The notes: generated from the sequence alone by a model not told the origin. Positions 43,561-56,758 are shown, numbered from the stretch's first letter. The stretch is DNA of 64,000 nt from Acarospora socialis (GCA_025617375.2 JAMYGW020000003.1:434001-498000), one strand, 5' to 3'. Numbers and translations are program-made.

Positions 43561-46500
43561 ATGGCCATCAACCAGGCTACAGCTCCAAGAAAGGATAACA
43601 GTGCGCAAGGAATTCATAGGCTTGAGCCACTACCTTCTTCGAAGCCAGGTGTGTGCTGCGTTGTTTCAGTGAAGGTTGGAGCTGATGCTAATTCCTTGTT
43701 AGGGAAAACGGCACCTCGGCTCATCCAAGACCTGCTCTCTTACGATCCGCGCTGTCCACTTCCCTCTGGCCGGAATATCCTCACTGATCCCGCGCCCCAA
43801 TTTCACAAAGATGTTGTGCTACCTGCCCTGGTGGCGAAAGGGAGCTGTCGCCACAAGTACATGACAAAGCTGGACCAGAGTCAACTTCCAGCTCCCGACC
43901 GCAAGCCTGACAGATCGACCTCGTACAAGGTGGCTTCTTTCTGCCACGAGTGTCGATGTCATTTGTTAATGATCGTTGAGTTCCAAAATGGGAATGGCGA
44001 GCGGGCGTGCCCAAACTCGCAATATCCTCTTCATCATTTCATTCACCGTCCCCAAAGCTCTGGCCGCCGACGGAGCTCGGTTGATATACGTAGAGGCGAC
44101 CGTTGGGTAGATCAGCAACGATTCGAGTGCTCTTCGCCCTATTGTCCTGCGGTCCTCACGGTTCGCATACGCCCTCCCAGAATCTCAGCACGATGGCAAA
44201 CACTGCTGACGGACGAGCAATTGGTCAAAGAACGGGCGGAAGCTGTCATGAAACTGGCCCCTGACCGCTTCGAGGGTATTGCCCCTCCATTACCAATGAA
44301 CGTGCTTCTCAATTTAAGATCGTACATCAGCAATGCCTTGCGAAATCCGGAAGTGAAGAAGATAGCTTCCCTGAACAAGAAGTTTGTGACATGTTTTGGC
44401 GATTTCGGCCAGCCATGCCGAGATCTCCTAGAATTTCTAGGATTCACATATAATGTATGACCTGCTAACTCCAATTCTGAGATACATCCGTTTTTGCTAA
44501 TGACGGTAGAACGAAGAGCGTTCTTGGACGCCGCCTCAGCCCAACATTTCGCCAACACATCCCCTCGAAGAGCCCTTGAACATTTTACTAGACGATGTCG
44601 AAAAGGAGCTGATGGTACTGATCTCTCAGAGGCCCGCTAATGAACATCGAATTGCCAGCGTCCAGTTTTCTCCATTACCATCCCTGAAAGACATCGAGAG
44701 GTCTCTGGGTGCTTCAGACTGTGAGGCCCTTTCCTCCGCCCACACGCGCGGCTCGAAGCACCGCTAACACTCCGCAGATGATAAGACACCTGCTTCACGT
44801 ACGATTGACCTAACGGCCGAAGAGCATCCGTAAGTTGTTGGGTTGCGTTGAACTCATACCGAGTCTGGATAACGGCTGATGCTTTCATGTGTGTAGATAC
44901 TACGCAAGCTTGGGCGCGACGTCAGATTTTGCTGACTCGCTCTTGATATTCGCATACGAGCGGCAGACGACTTGGGATCCAGAAAATGGACCCTACTATC
45001 TAGAATGTTTGCAGGATCTCGCCGAGGGCAGAAAGAGCGATGAGTTGGTCACGAAAGCCGTTTTAATGGAATCGGAAGGCCACTTCAGTCGCAAAGACAT
45101 CCCAAAAGCGTACCAGTATTTCGGCTTAGATCCCAGGTCCAGAGAGCTAGATGACGAGAGCATCATTGGAAATTTTCGCTCCAGGGTGGGTGATGCACCG
45201 AGACAAGAGACAGAAATGAGGCGCGCACTACGCATCATAGGTCTAGATCGCAAGAGTCCAAGGATCCAGTGGGAAGCTGCCAATTGTAAGATCATGCCTG
45301 CCAATCACCGTCACGAGCTCCCAGTCTCAATACTCTCCATCCCTTCCCGCTCTGAACAAGAACAAGACGCCCAAGACTAACATTTAGTCCAGCTGTTGCC
45401 AACTACGAACAGGCACTTGCTTGGCTTGGGGCAGACAACACGACACCTGACGAGTTTATTGTCTCTACGTATACTGTCAAGGTGTGTCAATCGGACCATA
45501 TGGATGGATTGTTCTTTGGGCGCAAGAGACTTGCTCTCTTTCTTACCTAAGCGTGCGTTATTGCTTTTTCCACTAGGTCTGACGTGTGTTTCAGGTTACC
45601 GATAATCCCAGCGACAGAGACACTGCACATAATGCAGTCAGCTTGATTGCAGAAAAGCGCAACAGCGAAGCCCTAAAGAGCTGGTTAGCAACAGGTGAAT
45701 TGGGGGAGGTCGAGATGGATGTTGGCCACGCGTACAATCGCCTCGGAATCGAAGATCGAACCCTTGACGATGAGATGATCTTGACAACATATGACATTCG
45801 CATATTGGAAACCCCATCACAACTTCAAGACCTGCGCATGGCCTTAAAGTCGATTGCTAAATCGAAGAACAGTTCTCTCATTGCGAGTTTCCTAAATACC
45901 GGTGTAATATCCTCAGAGCATGCCCTCTCCGGCTGGCCTGTTGGTCTTGAAAATATTGGAAATACGTGCTATCTCAACAGCCTCTTGCAATTCTACTTCA
46001 CTGTACAGCCACTACGGAATTTGGTTCTCAACTTCGACGAGTACAGAATGCCTTTGGACGCAGTAAGTCTGAGTAAAAAGCAAGTCGGATCAAGAAGGGT
46101 GACTGTCAAGGAGGTCATGCGAGCCCAGAAATGTATGTGGTCTCATGTTAGTTCAATCGCAATGCTGAATGTTATAGTTGTCGTTGAATTGCAAAAGCTC
46201 TTTCGGAGCATGATCGCAGCAAGCACCCCGTCGGTCACTCCAGAACAAGAGCTGGCACGTCTCACGCTGATTAGCTCAAACAACGAAGAAAATATACGAC
46301 GGATGTCGCTTCTTGCCGGTAAACGTCCTTCCTTGGGAGAGATCAACGGCATGCCGGTCTTGGGTCCTACAGGGCCTCCAACACTCGACCAGGAGGTTGT
46401 GCCCGGAGACTCTATCAATGATTCAGCTGCGCATGCAATGGATATTGACCTTGGTACGGAGCAAAAAGCGGTGGACCAGACTACTGGCATTGAAGGCGAT

Positions 46501-48199
46501 CGCGATGGTGATTCCTCAAGCGAGGCGACACTCGTCGAACCACCTACGACAGAAGACACTGACGTGATGGTAATCGACTCCGCAGTAAAGGACCAGCAAC
46601 AACGAATATTGGATGACAAGGAGAATCTTCCGCCCCATAAGGTTGATATACCGCAGCCCTCGACGGAAGGTAGCCCTCAGGCGCCCCTTCGTGAATCATC
46701 TCCATCCAAAATCAACGAGCAAGAGCGCATGTTGCACTTCAGCAAATCAGCTAGTGATGGTATCGATGACGTGGTCATGGTCAATGGAGCTCCACCCACC
46801 CCTCCTTCTGAGGGCCCACCCCATCGGCCCCCACCAGTGCCACCAAGACCCAAGGGCGAAGAACAGCAGTTTAATGTACAGGACGAGGTAGAGCTTGGCG
46901 CCCAACAAGATGTCACCGAAGTTGTCGGCAATGTACTCTTTCAGCTGCAGTGCGCGGTGAAGCCCATCAGCATCGATAAGAGCGGCGAACAAATCGACGA
47001 GATTAAAAACCTCTTCTTTGGAAAGACCAAGTCTTACATTGTCAAGGATGACAAGGTTCGGACGAAAGAAGAGTTCTTCTCTGACATTAAGATCGATGTT
47101 GCCTCTGGCCCCCGCAATATCTATTCGGCCCTAGATGGTTATTTTGACGAGCAAATGGTCGATGTCGAAGGTGCACAAGCACCACAGTATAGCACCATAA
47201 GCCATTTGCCACCAATCTTACAGGTTCAAATTCATCGGGTGCAGTTTGATTCGGAGAAAAAGGTCTCTTTCAAGTCAAATCACCATCTCGAGCTAAAGGA
47301 CACAATATACCTTGACCGGTACATGGATAGTGACGATGCTGAGCTTGCGCATAGACGACAAGAATCCTGGAACTGGAAGGCCAGGTTGAGGAAGCTTGAA
47401 AGACATAGAGCCGTCCTTACCGATACCGAGGTAGGTAGACCATGTTCTCACACATGAACGAAGGTTGGCTGATGTATCTGTAGGTGCATCTGAACCTTCC
47501 GGAAGTACTTGAACGCACCAAAGACTACCTCCTCAAGCTTCAATGTCTTGAAGATGACGACATGATCGAGGTTGACTCGACAACCCTTGGCTCCGTGGGA
47601 GAGGTTGCTGCAGAGGTCAGGAAGGAACTCAATGGTGAGCAATGCTGCTCTAACTGCATATTAGTCAATGGTGCCTTCAACAGCCGGCTGACGTCTCTTT
47701 GTTGGCAGACGTGGAGGCAGAGATCAAGAATCTTACATCAAACATCCAGAGCCAGTTTACCGACCTTCGTAATCTTCCCTATCGCCTCCAATCGGTCTTC
47801 ATCCACCGTGGGTCTGTCAGCTTTGGTCACTACTGGATTTATATTTACGACTTCAAGAAGGATATCTGGCGCAAATATAATGATGGTTATGTTACTGAGG
47901 TTAAGAACCGTGAGAACATTTTCGAGCAAGAAGGGTATAACCCTGCGACACCTTACTTTCTAGTTTACGTCAAGGACGACGCGAAAGACGAGCTTGTCGA
48001 GCCAGTTTGCCGACATCTTGCAGAAGCTCCTGGAGATCTACCTATGGAGATGGCGCCAACGGGCGGGAATGGCGGAGATACAGCGGGTCCGGAGGTGGAC
48101 ATTAATCGACAACCGCCTTGGGGAGGTGTCCTTCAAGGTACGACTCAATCTATCACATCCTGGGACGCCAGACAAACATACAATCCTGACGGCTGGTGA
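43561..48199 (+). CDS. UBP2: Ubiquitin-specific protease, Ubp2 type
   Basis: Ubp2 removes ubiquitin, especially Lys63-linked chains, and in yeast counteracts the Rsp5 ligase. Nine exons (43561-44454, 44510-44720, 44778-44829, 44897-45285, 45393-45481, 45595-46132, 46178-47430, 47484-47634, 47709-48199) code for 1355 aa. The long N-terminal part has Cys-rich text (FCHECRCHLLMIVEF, FECSSPYCPAVL), then repeated helical units of the type YYASLGATSDFADSLL and YQYFGLDPRSRELDDE. The Cys box GLENIGNTCYLNSLLQFY lies near residue 670. The His box VSFGHYWIYIYDFKKDIWRK lies near residue 1233. An acidic, Pro-rich insert of about 180 residues separates the catalytic halves. All eight introns are 45-113 bp and keep frame. 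The short exon 3 (52 bp) falls below ORF-search limits. Confidence 0.93.
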
Positions 48200-49156
48200 A
48201 GCGCCATATTAGCAACTTCGACCAAGCTATAACAACCTAATAATCCGCCATACCTTTCGGCACCGGGACACGGAGTAAAACCGTCATCATCTCACAACTT
48301 GCCAACGTTTGGCTCATTATATCGATTTGCTTCGGGTCGCGATTGTTTAAAGCCTGTTAAGTCAAGCATTGGAAGGGTGTTTTATGGATCAGCGGGCATA
48401 GCTCTGGCGCATATTTGTTTCTGTATCATAAATAGGTTAGGTCGACCAAATCTATAAGTTGGTCGACGAGATCAGATGGGCTCACAGCTAACCGTGAAAA
48501 GTAATGTATGCACTGAAAAGAGTGATGGGTGAGAGGACCTTACAGTAGTAGGCAGGTATTGTTCTACGTTATCGAATACTCGTATCTGCGCAATACGGCA
48601 CGTGTTGATGTTCGCTTACTGCACGAATCAGCTCGGATAAATATCGTATACTGAATACGGCATGGTCGCACAAAGGGGACCGGGCCTCTTAAACGCTACG
48701 GGAAAGTAGGTATTCACAGTTCAACCTCACCTGCGCACGAAGTGCTTCCGATTTTCAGCCTACACAACACATTCACATCTATTTCCCAATAGCACAAAGC
48801 ACCAGACTCGATCCAAAGTAATCAAGGTCATACACGGTCCTTGTTGCACTTACACAATCGAAGGTTGGAAGAGCACCAGCCTAAACATTCAAATTACTGC
48901 TCTAGGTCGCTGAACACACCTGCAACCCTACTCACCGCCCAACTCACGTCGCCCATTTCATACCTCATACATGGTGGGACTCATAGTATTACTTCTCCAG
49001 TCACAGTACTGCTCGAAAACTTCCTGATTCCTTGACCCGATTTCTATCCATCCGAGCTGTCATTTCCCATCTCCTGGACAGTCTTGCTGCAGCACCCACG
49101 CTGGTTACGAAATCGCACTCAACCAGAACTATAGTACGTTGGTCACCATCACCAGC
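48200..49156. other. Intergenic plus DHH1 leader
   Basis: Nothing coding is recognised. The pyrimidine-rich, cytosine-rich stretch from about 48720 to 49150 probably is the promoter and leader of DHH1, which typically has a long leader in fungi. Confidence 0.4.
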
Positions 49157-50894
49157 ATGGCAGCTGCGCTTGCAGATCAGCTGAACAACACGAAACTTGG
49201 GTGAGTGAGCAATTGCAAATTAAACTTCTATTATGCTGAGGTCTCATATGTCTACCTAGAAATGACTCTTCGGATCCAAACTGGAAAGAGAAGCTTAAAG
49301 TTCCGGCCAAGGACGCCCGCCCCCAGACTGAGGTGCGCAGTGTTGTCGGACCTTGACGTTGATCGGGAGACTGACATGGGTTAGGATGTAACTGCTACCA
49401 AGGGCCTCGATTTCGAGGACTTCTATATCAAGAGGGAATTGATGATGGGAATATTTGAGGCTGGATTCGAGAAACCGTCGCCCATTCAGGAAGAAACTAT
49501 CCCCGTTGCGCTCCTTGGCCGAGACATACTAGCAAGAGCGAAGAACGGCACTGGCAAAACCGCTGCTTTCATCATCCCTACGTTAGAACGGATCAATCCG
49601 AAGAGCTCCAAAACACAGGCTCTAATTCTAGTACCTACACGAGAACTGGCCTTACAAACTTCACAGGTCTGCAAAACACTTGGTAAACATCTGGGTGTCA
49701 ATGTCATGGTAACAACTGGTGGGACGGGGTTGAAAGATGATATCATCCGGCTTAGCGAGGCTGTGCATATCATCGTCGGAACACCAGGCAGGATACTGGA
49801 CCTTGCCAGCAAAGGCGTGGCCGATCTGACAGAATGCCCTATCTTTGTCATGGACGAGGCCGACAAACTGCTCTCGCCCGAGTTTACGCCGGTCATAGAG
49901 CAGCTGCTTTCTTTTCACCCCAAAGATCGTCAGGTCATGCTATTCTCCGCCACCTTCCCACTTGTGGTGAAGTCGTTCAAAGTACGTAATTGGTCTGATT
50001 TACCCGTGCAATTTCCTACTGATGGTCACGTAGGACAAGCACATGAACAATCCATATGAAATCAATCTTATGGACGAGCTCACTCTCCGTGGCATCACAC
50101 AATACTATGCTTTTGTGGAGGAAAAGCAGAAAGTTCACTGTCTCAACACCCTCTTCTCCAAACTACAGATCAACCAGTCCATCATCTTCTGCAATTCCAC
50201 GAATCGCGTAGAACTGCTTGCCAAGAAGATCACCGAGCTTGGATATTCCTGCTTTTACTCTCACGCGCGAATGCCACAGGGGAATCGAAACCGCGTCTTC
50301 CATGACTTTCGGAACGGTGTGTGCCGGAATCTGGTCTGTTCAGACTTGCTCACTCGCGGCATTGATATTCAAGCCGTCAACGTCGTCATCAACTTTGACT
50401 TCCCTAAGAATGCAGAGACATATCTCCACCGTATCGGTCGATCGGGTAGGTATGGGCATCTGGGATTGGCAATCAATCTCATCAACTGGGATGACCGCTT
50501 CAATCTGTACAAAATCGAGCAGGAGCTCGGTACCGAGATTCAGGCGATCCCACAGGCAATCGACAAGAAGCTTTATGTTTATGACTCACCAGAGAACATA
50601 CCACGCCCCGTTTCCAACATGGCGGCGCAACGTCCAGCGTCGGGTCAGCACCAGCAAGCTATTGGCAACAGTCTGCCCTCAACCCAGAGTAGCTCCAGCA
50701 ACGGCAGGCAGTATGGCCAACGGCAAAGTCAGACTGATGGAGTCCAGCCAGGAGGCTTTCAGCGCAATCAACGGAACCAAGGCCAGTATCAGGGTCAACG
50801 CCGGGGGCCTTCCAGAGATCAAGGACAGCCCAACGGACAGAATGGCTACATCCCTCAACAGGGTGGACCAGACTTTACCGCTAAGGCTTCCTAG
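49157..50894 (+). CDS. DHH1: DEAD-box RNA helicase Dhh1 (DDX6)
   Basis: Dhh1 represses translation and activates mRNA decapping in cytoplasmic P-bodies. Exons are 49157-49200, 49260-49332, 49385-49981 and 50034-50894, giving 524 aa. Helicase motifs in order are Q-motif KPSPIQE, Walker [30 protein letters not shown] ([10 protein letters not shown]), SAT, then in the second RecA domain [31 protein letters not shown] and [16 protein letters not shown]-like text [14 protein letters not shown] is the conserved N-terminal peptide. The C-terminal about 110 residues are rich in Gln, Gly, Asn and Arg ([17 protein letters not shown]), the low-complexity tail that favours granule formation. Start ATG at 49157 gives [15 protein letters not shown]. 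Introns are 52-59 bp. Confidence 0.97.
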
Positions 50895-51988
50895 CCTCCA
50901 TAAGTACAAATCTTAGGGGGCTGCGCCGGTGGTGGTACTGTTCGACCAATGTGTCGCAATCTCTGTTTTCCTTCGTCTATTTATTGGTGGCCCTCTGTCC
51001 TTGAACCTGCGCACATGTTTCTTTCATTGTTAGGTCTTCTTTAGCGATCGGTCACATCAGATTTTCGATACTGTCGATCTCAATGGACCTCTTTTCTGGT
51101 TCAGTTTCAGGGTTGTATGATCCGATCTGTAACATATCTCAGGTCTTGCTGGTTCAAAGGCGCTTTTCAAGTGCCTCCTGCCGTGCTGCCTCACCCCGGC
51201 TCCTGTTTTGTGTTTGGAGCACGGCGAAGCAGTAGAGCTTACTAAGCTGCTCTGGCTCTGGCAGGCGAGCGTCATGGCGTTTCGTTTCTTTTTTATTTGG
51301 TATATCACTTTCTGTACCTGGATTCGCTGGTCCTGCTTTGCATCGTTACGGTGCGGTGCGGTGGCCTAGATGATGACGACGGACGAGGGTTGTCATGGGT
51401 TATGGCATGAAGTGTGGAAAAGGGAACCTTTACGATGGACCTCTCTCTCAATATCGGCACTGGACAGTTGTGGTTATCTTCAGATACACCTCTGGATTCT
51501 AGCGATCGTCGTCGCTCCAGGCTCACAATTGTCCAAGCGTTTGCTCACCGTCAAGAGCAGTGGGAGGTCGCACTGCGGCCTTGGGTAGGATAGGCGCGCG
51601 ATCATTTTGCGTGTTTAACAACTCTGTCAGTCTCCCTGTAACCTAGTCACTCGGGATTCTACATGGGAATGTCCGAAGGGGTGAATAGAAAATAAAGAAA
51701 AAAAAGTAGGAGTGTAACGATGAGCAGCACGGTCGAGCTGGTATAGACCGCTCCCTTCGCATGTCGTCTAGAAAATACAGAACTACATGTTCCCTCCGAC
51801 TGCTTGACCTCTAGAGTTTTCGTCCTCTAGATTTGTGAGATGTTTCGATTTGTAGCTCGTGAATATCAATTATCACGACCTAACGGTTGACCCTGCGTAA
51901 GTGTCGGTACAGCATTCCGTAATGGCTGTGACTGACGTCGTTCAACACCAGCACAGACAACACGATCAGAGCGCTTATCTCAGGTGGC
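50895..51988. other. Intergenic, DHH1 3' region and CTP1 promoter
   Basis: No gene recognised in 1.1 kb. An A-rich run at 51688-51706 and short ORFs are the only notable items. Confidence 0.4.
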
Positions 51989-53363
51989 ATGGCTACCGTG
52001 GATGCGAAAAAGAAGGATAAGGTGCGCGCAATGGCTCTATTGCCGTGACTTCGGGTGTCGGGACAGATCTGTTGACTAACAAAGCCAGCCCAGTGCTTTG
52101 CGTTCCATCATCGCAGGCTCAACAGCTGGTGCTGTCGAAATAGGTACGAGTCCATGAGGAAATCAGTGCTCCATGTGCTACCTACTGAGACCTTGAATCC
52201 TGGCATAGCAATTACCTACCCTGCTGAATGTAAGCGGTCCATTATTCCACCCCGAGTGTCATACAGCTACCTGACGGTATCGCTCCGTAGTCGCCAAAAC
52301 TCGAACCCAGCTCAACCGACGACTACCGGACGGGCAGAAACTGGGCTGGCCGCCTTTTGGAAAAGCCTGGTACGCAGGATGTACAACACTGATTATCGGG
52401 AACTCTCTGAAAGCTGGGATCAGTGGGTTGCTAGGAATTGGGTGGCAGATGTGAGAGGTTGACTGACGGCTGCTGACAGGATTTGTGGCCTTCGACACGT
52501 ACAAGACTCTACTGCAAGATGAGCAAGGCAGGATATCAGGACCACGGACAGTGATCGCTGGATTTGGCGCCGGAATCACGGAATCGCTGCTCGCGGTCAC
52601 ACCTTTCGAAAGCATCAAGACCACCCTGTAAGTCAGCGCGCCTGGAGTCCAACATTCCGTCTGGCTGAAATCATCGATCGTACTAGGATCGACGATCGCA
52701 AGTCTCCGAATCCCCGTATGCGCGGTTTTCTTCACGGCTCTACTATCATTTTTCGAGAGCGCGGCATCCGTGGTTTCTTTCAAGGTTTCGTGCCTACAAC
52801 GGCACGACAGGCTGCCAATTCGGCAACCAGATTCGGGAGTTACACGACCCTGAAGCAATTCGCACAAGGATATGTCGCACCGGGCGAGAAGCTGGGGACA
52901 ATTAGCACATTCGGCATCGGAGGAATGGCAGGATTTATCACAGTGTGCGTGGAACCTTGGCATCCAGATCTCTTCCCCCAAACCCTTTGCTTACTGGTCG
53001 AGCTTTATAGATACGTTACGCAACCATTGGATACCATCAAAACCCGGTAAGGACAACTTGGGCCGATTTCAGTCCTTTGGGCCCCACTAACAAGACACAG
53101 AATGCAATCGATAGAAGCACGGAGGGAATATAAAAACAGCTTTGTCTGCGCAGCCAGGATCTTCAAAGATGAAGGGATCCTGACGTTCTGGTCCGGAGCG
53201 GTGCCGAGATTAGCACGGCTGATCTTGAGTGGAGGAATCGTATTTACAATGTGAGTCATTCCAGACAAATCACCACTGACTGCGAGCTTACCTTGCGCAA
53301 CTCAGGTACGAGAAGACGATAGAAGCACTTGATAGGCTGGATCCGGAAAAGAGATATATATAG
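51989..53363 (+). CDS. CTP1: Mitochondrial citrate/tricarboxylate carrier
   Basis: Ctp1 exchanges citrate for malate or other carboxylates across the inner mitochondrial membrane, feeding cytosolic acetyl-CoA. Nine exons (51989-52021, 52089-52143, 52209-52229, 52291-52422, 52480-52627, 52687-52944, 53011-53046, 53101-53250, 53306-53363) code for 296 aa, the usual carrier length. The three carrier signatures are YPAEFAKTRTQL, TPFESIKTTL and QPLDTIKTR, each formed or flanked by introns. Other family text includes RSIIAGSTAGAVEI, GWPPFGKAWYAGCTTLI, GFVPTTARQAANSATRF and FWSGAVPRLARLILSGGIVF. Exons of 21 and 36 bp could not be found without protein guidance. All joins keep frame and the sum divides by three. 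Confidence in the family is very high. Confidence 0.95.
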
Positions 53364-53749
53364 GGGATTATACCCAAACTACCCTTTCAATTGAGTTTGA
53401 CATGGTCCAAGGGATCTGTGCCATGTTCTAAATCTTCTGCTCATTTGTCGCATTCCTGCCTACTCTACACAGATTTTATTGTTGTCTCGAAACTGTTTGG
53501 TGATCCTCATGTCATAGTTGCGTAAACCGAGAAATGACTAGCGCGGGGTAGGTATTGAGGCTGTCGAACAAACCAGCAGAGCTTGCGGGGCTACAGCATC
53601 GCCACACGACCAACTGACCGCCTAAATTTTGAATGTTGTGAATGTGGCGTGGAAAGCTTTTTGGACTTCTCGCCGAGATCACCGTCACGTTTTACCTGAT
53701 TAACACGGTCAGACTCATCGGCGGTGGTGCCGGCCGGGGTGCCAGCACG
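53364..53749. other. Intergenic and leader of the methyltransferase
   Basis: Mostly non-coding. From 53642 the methyltransferase frame is open upstream with another ATG (MWRGKLFGLLAEITVTFYL), which could add 36 residues with a hydrophobic stretch. Confidence 0.4.
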
Positions 53750-54491
53750 ATGGCATGGCGAAGCTCCGGTTCCAGTAACGCCGCCCTCATCAACAACCTC
53801 GCGGCCAACGGTCTGATCAATTCCGACCGCGTCAAGAACGCCATGCTGAACGTACGTCACTCCCTCACCGGTATCATGCCTTAAACAAGGGCCTCCCCAC
53901 TGATGACCGTCAACGGCCCAGGTCGATCGCGCCCACTACACGCCGAGCACGCCGTACGAAGATTCGCCGCAGCCGATCGGGTTCGGGGCGACCATCTCGG
54001 CGCCGCACATGCACGCCTCCGCCTGCGAGTCGCTCCTCCCCTTCCTGCACGGGTCCGCCCGCGTCCTCGACGTCGGCAGCGGGTCGGGGTACCTGACGCA
54101 CGTGCTGGCGAACCTGGTCGCGCCCGAGGGCACGGTGGTCGGGGTCGACCACATCCAAGGGCTCGTGGACCTGGCGAGCAAGAACATGGCCAAGGGCGCC
54201 GACGGCCGGAAGCTGCTGGACGCGAAGCGGGTGCAGTTCGTCATGGCGGACGGCCGGCGCGGGTGGCGCGAGGGAGGGCCCTACGACGCCATCCACGTCG
54301 GGGCGGCGGCCAAGGAGGCGCATCCGCAGCTGATCGAGCAGCTGAAGGCGCCCGGCCGCATGTTCATCCCCGTCGAGGAGGGGTACGTGCAGAATATCTG
54401 GGTCGTCGACAAGAAGGAGGACGGGCGGGTGGAGAGGGAGAGGCTGTTTGGCGTCCGGTATGTGCCGTTGACGGACGCGCCCAAGGGCTGA
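53750..54491 (+). CDS. Protein-L-isoaspartate O-methyltransferase
   Basis: The enzyme uses S-adenosylmethionine to methylate L-isoaspartyl residues that form in ageing proteins, starting their repair. Exons are 53750-53851 and 53922-54491, giving 223 aa. The text starts MAWRSSGSSNAALINNL and joins MLN-VDRAHYTPSTPYEDSP across a 70-bp intron. GFGATISAPHMHA and the SAM-binding VLDVGSGSGYLTHVLA follow, then VVGVDHI, PYDAIHVGAAA and LKAPGRMFIPV. All family motifs are present. The start at 53750 fits usual homologues; an upstream ATG at 53642 is an alternative that might target the protein to a membrane or organelle. Exon 2 is strikingly G+C-rich compared with flanking DNA, with third positions almost all G or C. 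Confidence 0.94.
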
Positions 54492-55426
54492 TTGGATCTT
54501 CGAGGAGGGGTTGTAACGGAACCGGAAGGGTTGGTGATGTATCTCACATAGAGTACGATTGACATTCGGTGCTGGTACCCGGCTGGGGTCTGTAAGCCCC
54601 TATCAGTAAGGTTTACCATAAGCTAGTTCCCTTTCAGTCTAATAATCGCATGCTCCACCCCCCTGCGCTCATCCCCAAACGATCCCAGGGCAAGGAGAAA
54701 AGAGATTCACGACCGACCGACGTCGAAAGAAAAGTAAAGGATCTCAGGGTCCCATGGCAGTTTCCTACTGAAATCACAACGGTGGCTACTGGGGAAGACG
54801 GCACATGCTTTTGCGCATCGAATTATCGATAATGTTTTTAAGATTTAGAATACACAGGTCCTCAACGAACTGATTGTACAGTGCATTCCTGACAAGTTCG
54901 TAGACCGATACCCTTCAGCAATCAACACGCCTGTAGGGTCTGGCTGCCTTGCTTGCTTGCTTGCTTGAAAACACCGCCAGTTAAATCAGATTACCCCCGG
55001 AAGTTCCTTTTCTTTTCGAGGGCTGCAGTGAAGCTAAACGACGCGGGAGAAGCCTTCGCGGAATGGGTGTGAATGTGAAACCGCGGGCAGGATCAGAACA
55101 CCTCCTAAGAGCGAGTATGTCCATGGCTTGATAGTATGAAGAACGTGCGGAGAGTGGTCTTTGATAGCGCCGAAGATCTGAATTAGAATTGCCCTGAAAT
55201 CGAATGTCTGCGTTCGCCCCCACCAAGGACGACGAGGTTGCTGGCGCCTATCACCATATACACCGTTATCCCACCGCTCAGAGCCTGAGCGAATGGTCTA
55301 ATCTCTGAACGCCATGGCGCCGATTGATCGTGTCGACGTGAGCATCGCCGTCGTAGCAAGATCATGAGGACACGAGCACAATCAAAAGGGTCAGATGGTT
55401 GAAAAGTGACCGCAGGTTTGGTTTTT
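54492..55426. other. Intergenic between convergent genes
   Basis: About 930 bp with no gene recognised. It contains a short GCTT run (54949-54967). Small ORFs on the minus strand (55183-55500) overlap the 3' end of the next gene in another frame. Confidence 0.4.
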
Positions 55427-56758
55427 TCAGGTGACGTTTTCTTCCCAAGAGTTACCATTGATGAAGGCGTCCCAGCCTCCATCGATGGCTGGGGTAGCAC
55501 CGCCGCTACCCTGGGTGCTGTTCGACCGAGTCAAATTCGCGGCCTTGAGGTCACCCAGAGCGCCGTCAAAGTTGAAGTTGAAGGCTGGAGTGGCAAGAGA
55601 CTCGCTCGATGTCGACGACGGATGGGAATAGCTCAACTGATCCGGCGACATGTCCAGTGCGCTGGGTGCGAGAGTGGCGCTCATGCCGTCGTAGGATGGA
55701 TGGTAATTGCGCTGCTTGGAGATTGAGGCCGTGGGGCCGAAGTTGTAGTAGGGTGGCATCAATGCATCGCTACCGGCCATGAGCATGGACGTAAGCGGGT
55801 CGTTGGGATCCAGCGTGGGGCCGAGGAGCATCTGCGACTCCATCGGTAAGGACGTCGTGAACGGGCTACTGAACTCGGGAAGGGCACCCAGACCGTATGG
55901 TGACTGCAGCTGGACCGGCTGTTGCTGGGGGACCGGCTGTCGTGAGTCGTGTGCGAGATGATAAGGTGAGGCTGCCGATGGAGGCGCCGAGTCGGGTTGT
56001 GGCGTGTGCAAAGATTGCGGGGTTCTCGTCGACGTCGGGCTGGATGCCGAGCCGAGCGCTGGGGGCATGGACATCCGTCGGTGGTCCAGCTGGCTGGCAG
56101 CCTCGACCGGACTCGGATGCGAGGAGGTAGGGCCGTAGCCCGCGAGCTCTTGTGGCGCGGCCAGCGACGCGGACCGCGCATGCGGCTGCGGTCGAAACCC
56201 CGGAGCGCCGGGCGTCGGATACGGTGCCTGTCGGTAGATCTGCGGGGATTGCATCGGCATGCTTTGGGGAACCATCGGTGACGTAAACATGGACTGATTG
56301 TGTGCGAAATGGGGAGCATTGGGGTACTGTTGTGCGTATGTGTTGGTGATGGCCTGGTCGAGTGCGCTCCTCATGGCCACATGGTTCGTCAGATATGCAG
56401 CCAGCCTGCGGTTAAAGTCCGCCGAGCCGGTCTGAAGGTGGGCCGTGAGGCGTCGGTATTGCATGGGCAGGTCATCGTCCTCTTCTTCGTACATCTCTTC
56501 GTTCACGACATCTTGCTCGGTGACGCGCAACGAGCGACCGGTGCGGCGCTTGTGAATCTCCGACGCCCGTCGAGCGGACTCCACACGCGCTTCGAGACTT
56601 CGATCACTCCGTCGCGAAGCGGCGATATACGCTCTAAGCAACGGTCAGCTGCTTGCTCGCGCCAGTCAAATCAGACAAGCGCACCGTTCTTGGTTCTCTT
56701 CGTGTGTCCTTTCCGTCTTGACGGCCTTTGCAGGCGGGACGGTGCGCTGAGGAGGCAT
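55427..56758 (-). CDS. Conserved ascomycete protein of unknown function, probably nuclear
   Basis: I recognise the conserved N-terminal block but no described function. Exons are 56758-56685 and 56633-55427, giving 426 aa. The first 115 residues are charged and helical: TERTHEENQER-AYIAAS, then RRSDRSLEARVESARRASEI and HKRRTGRSLRVTEQDVVNEE, then an acidic MYEEEDDDLPMQYRRL. The rest is Pro/Gln/Ser-rich and disordered, with repeated Met, Gln and Tyr, and ends FNFNFDGALGDLKAANL...DAFINGNSWEENVT. An acidic aromatic tail after a basic helical start resembles transcription regulators with an activation region; this is inference. The 51-bp intron joins ER-AYIAA in frame. Upstream of the ATG lies a long leader-like stretch. 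Confidence 0.8.

Noticed and set aside
53903-54562. 219-aa Arg/Gly-rich ORF
   Set aside because: It is another frame of the G+C-rich methyltransferase exon; composition is a by-product of high GC.
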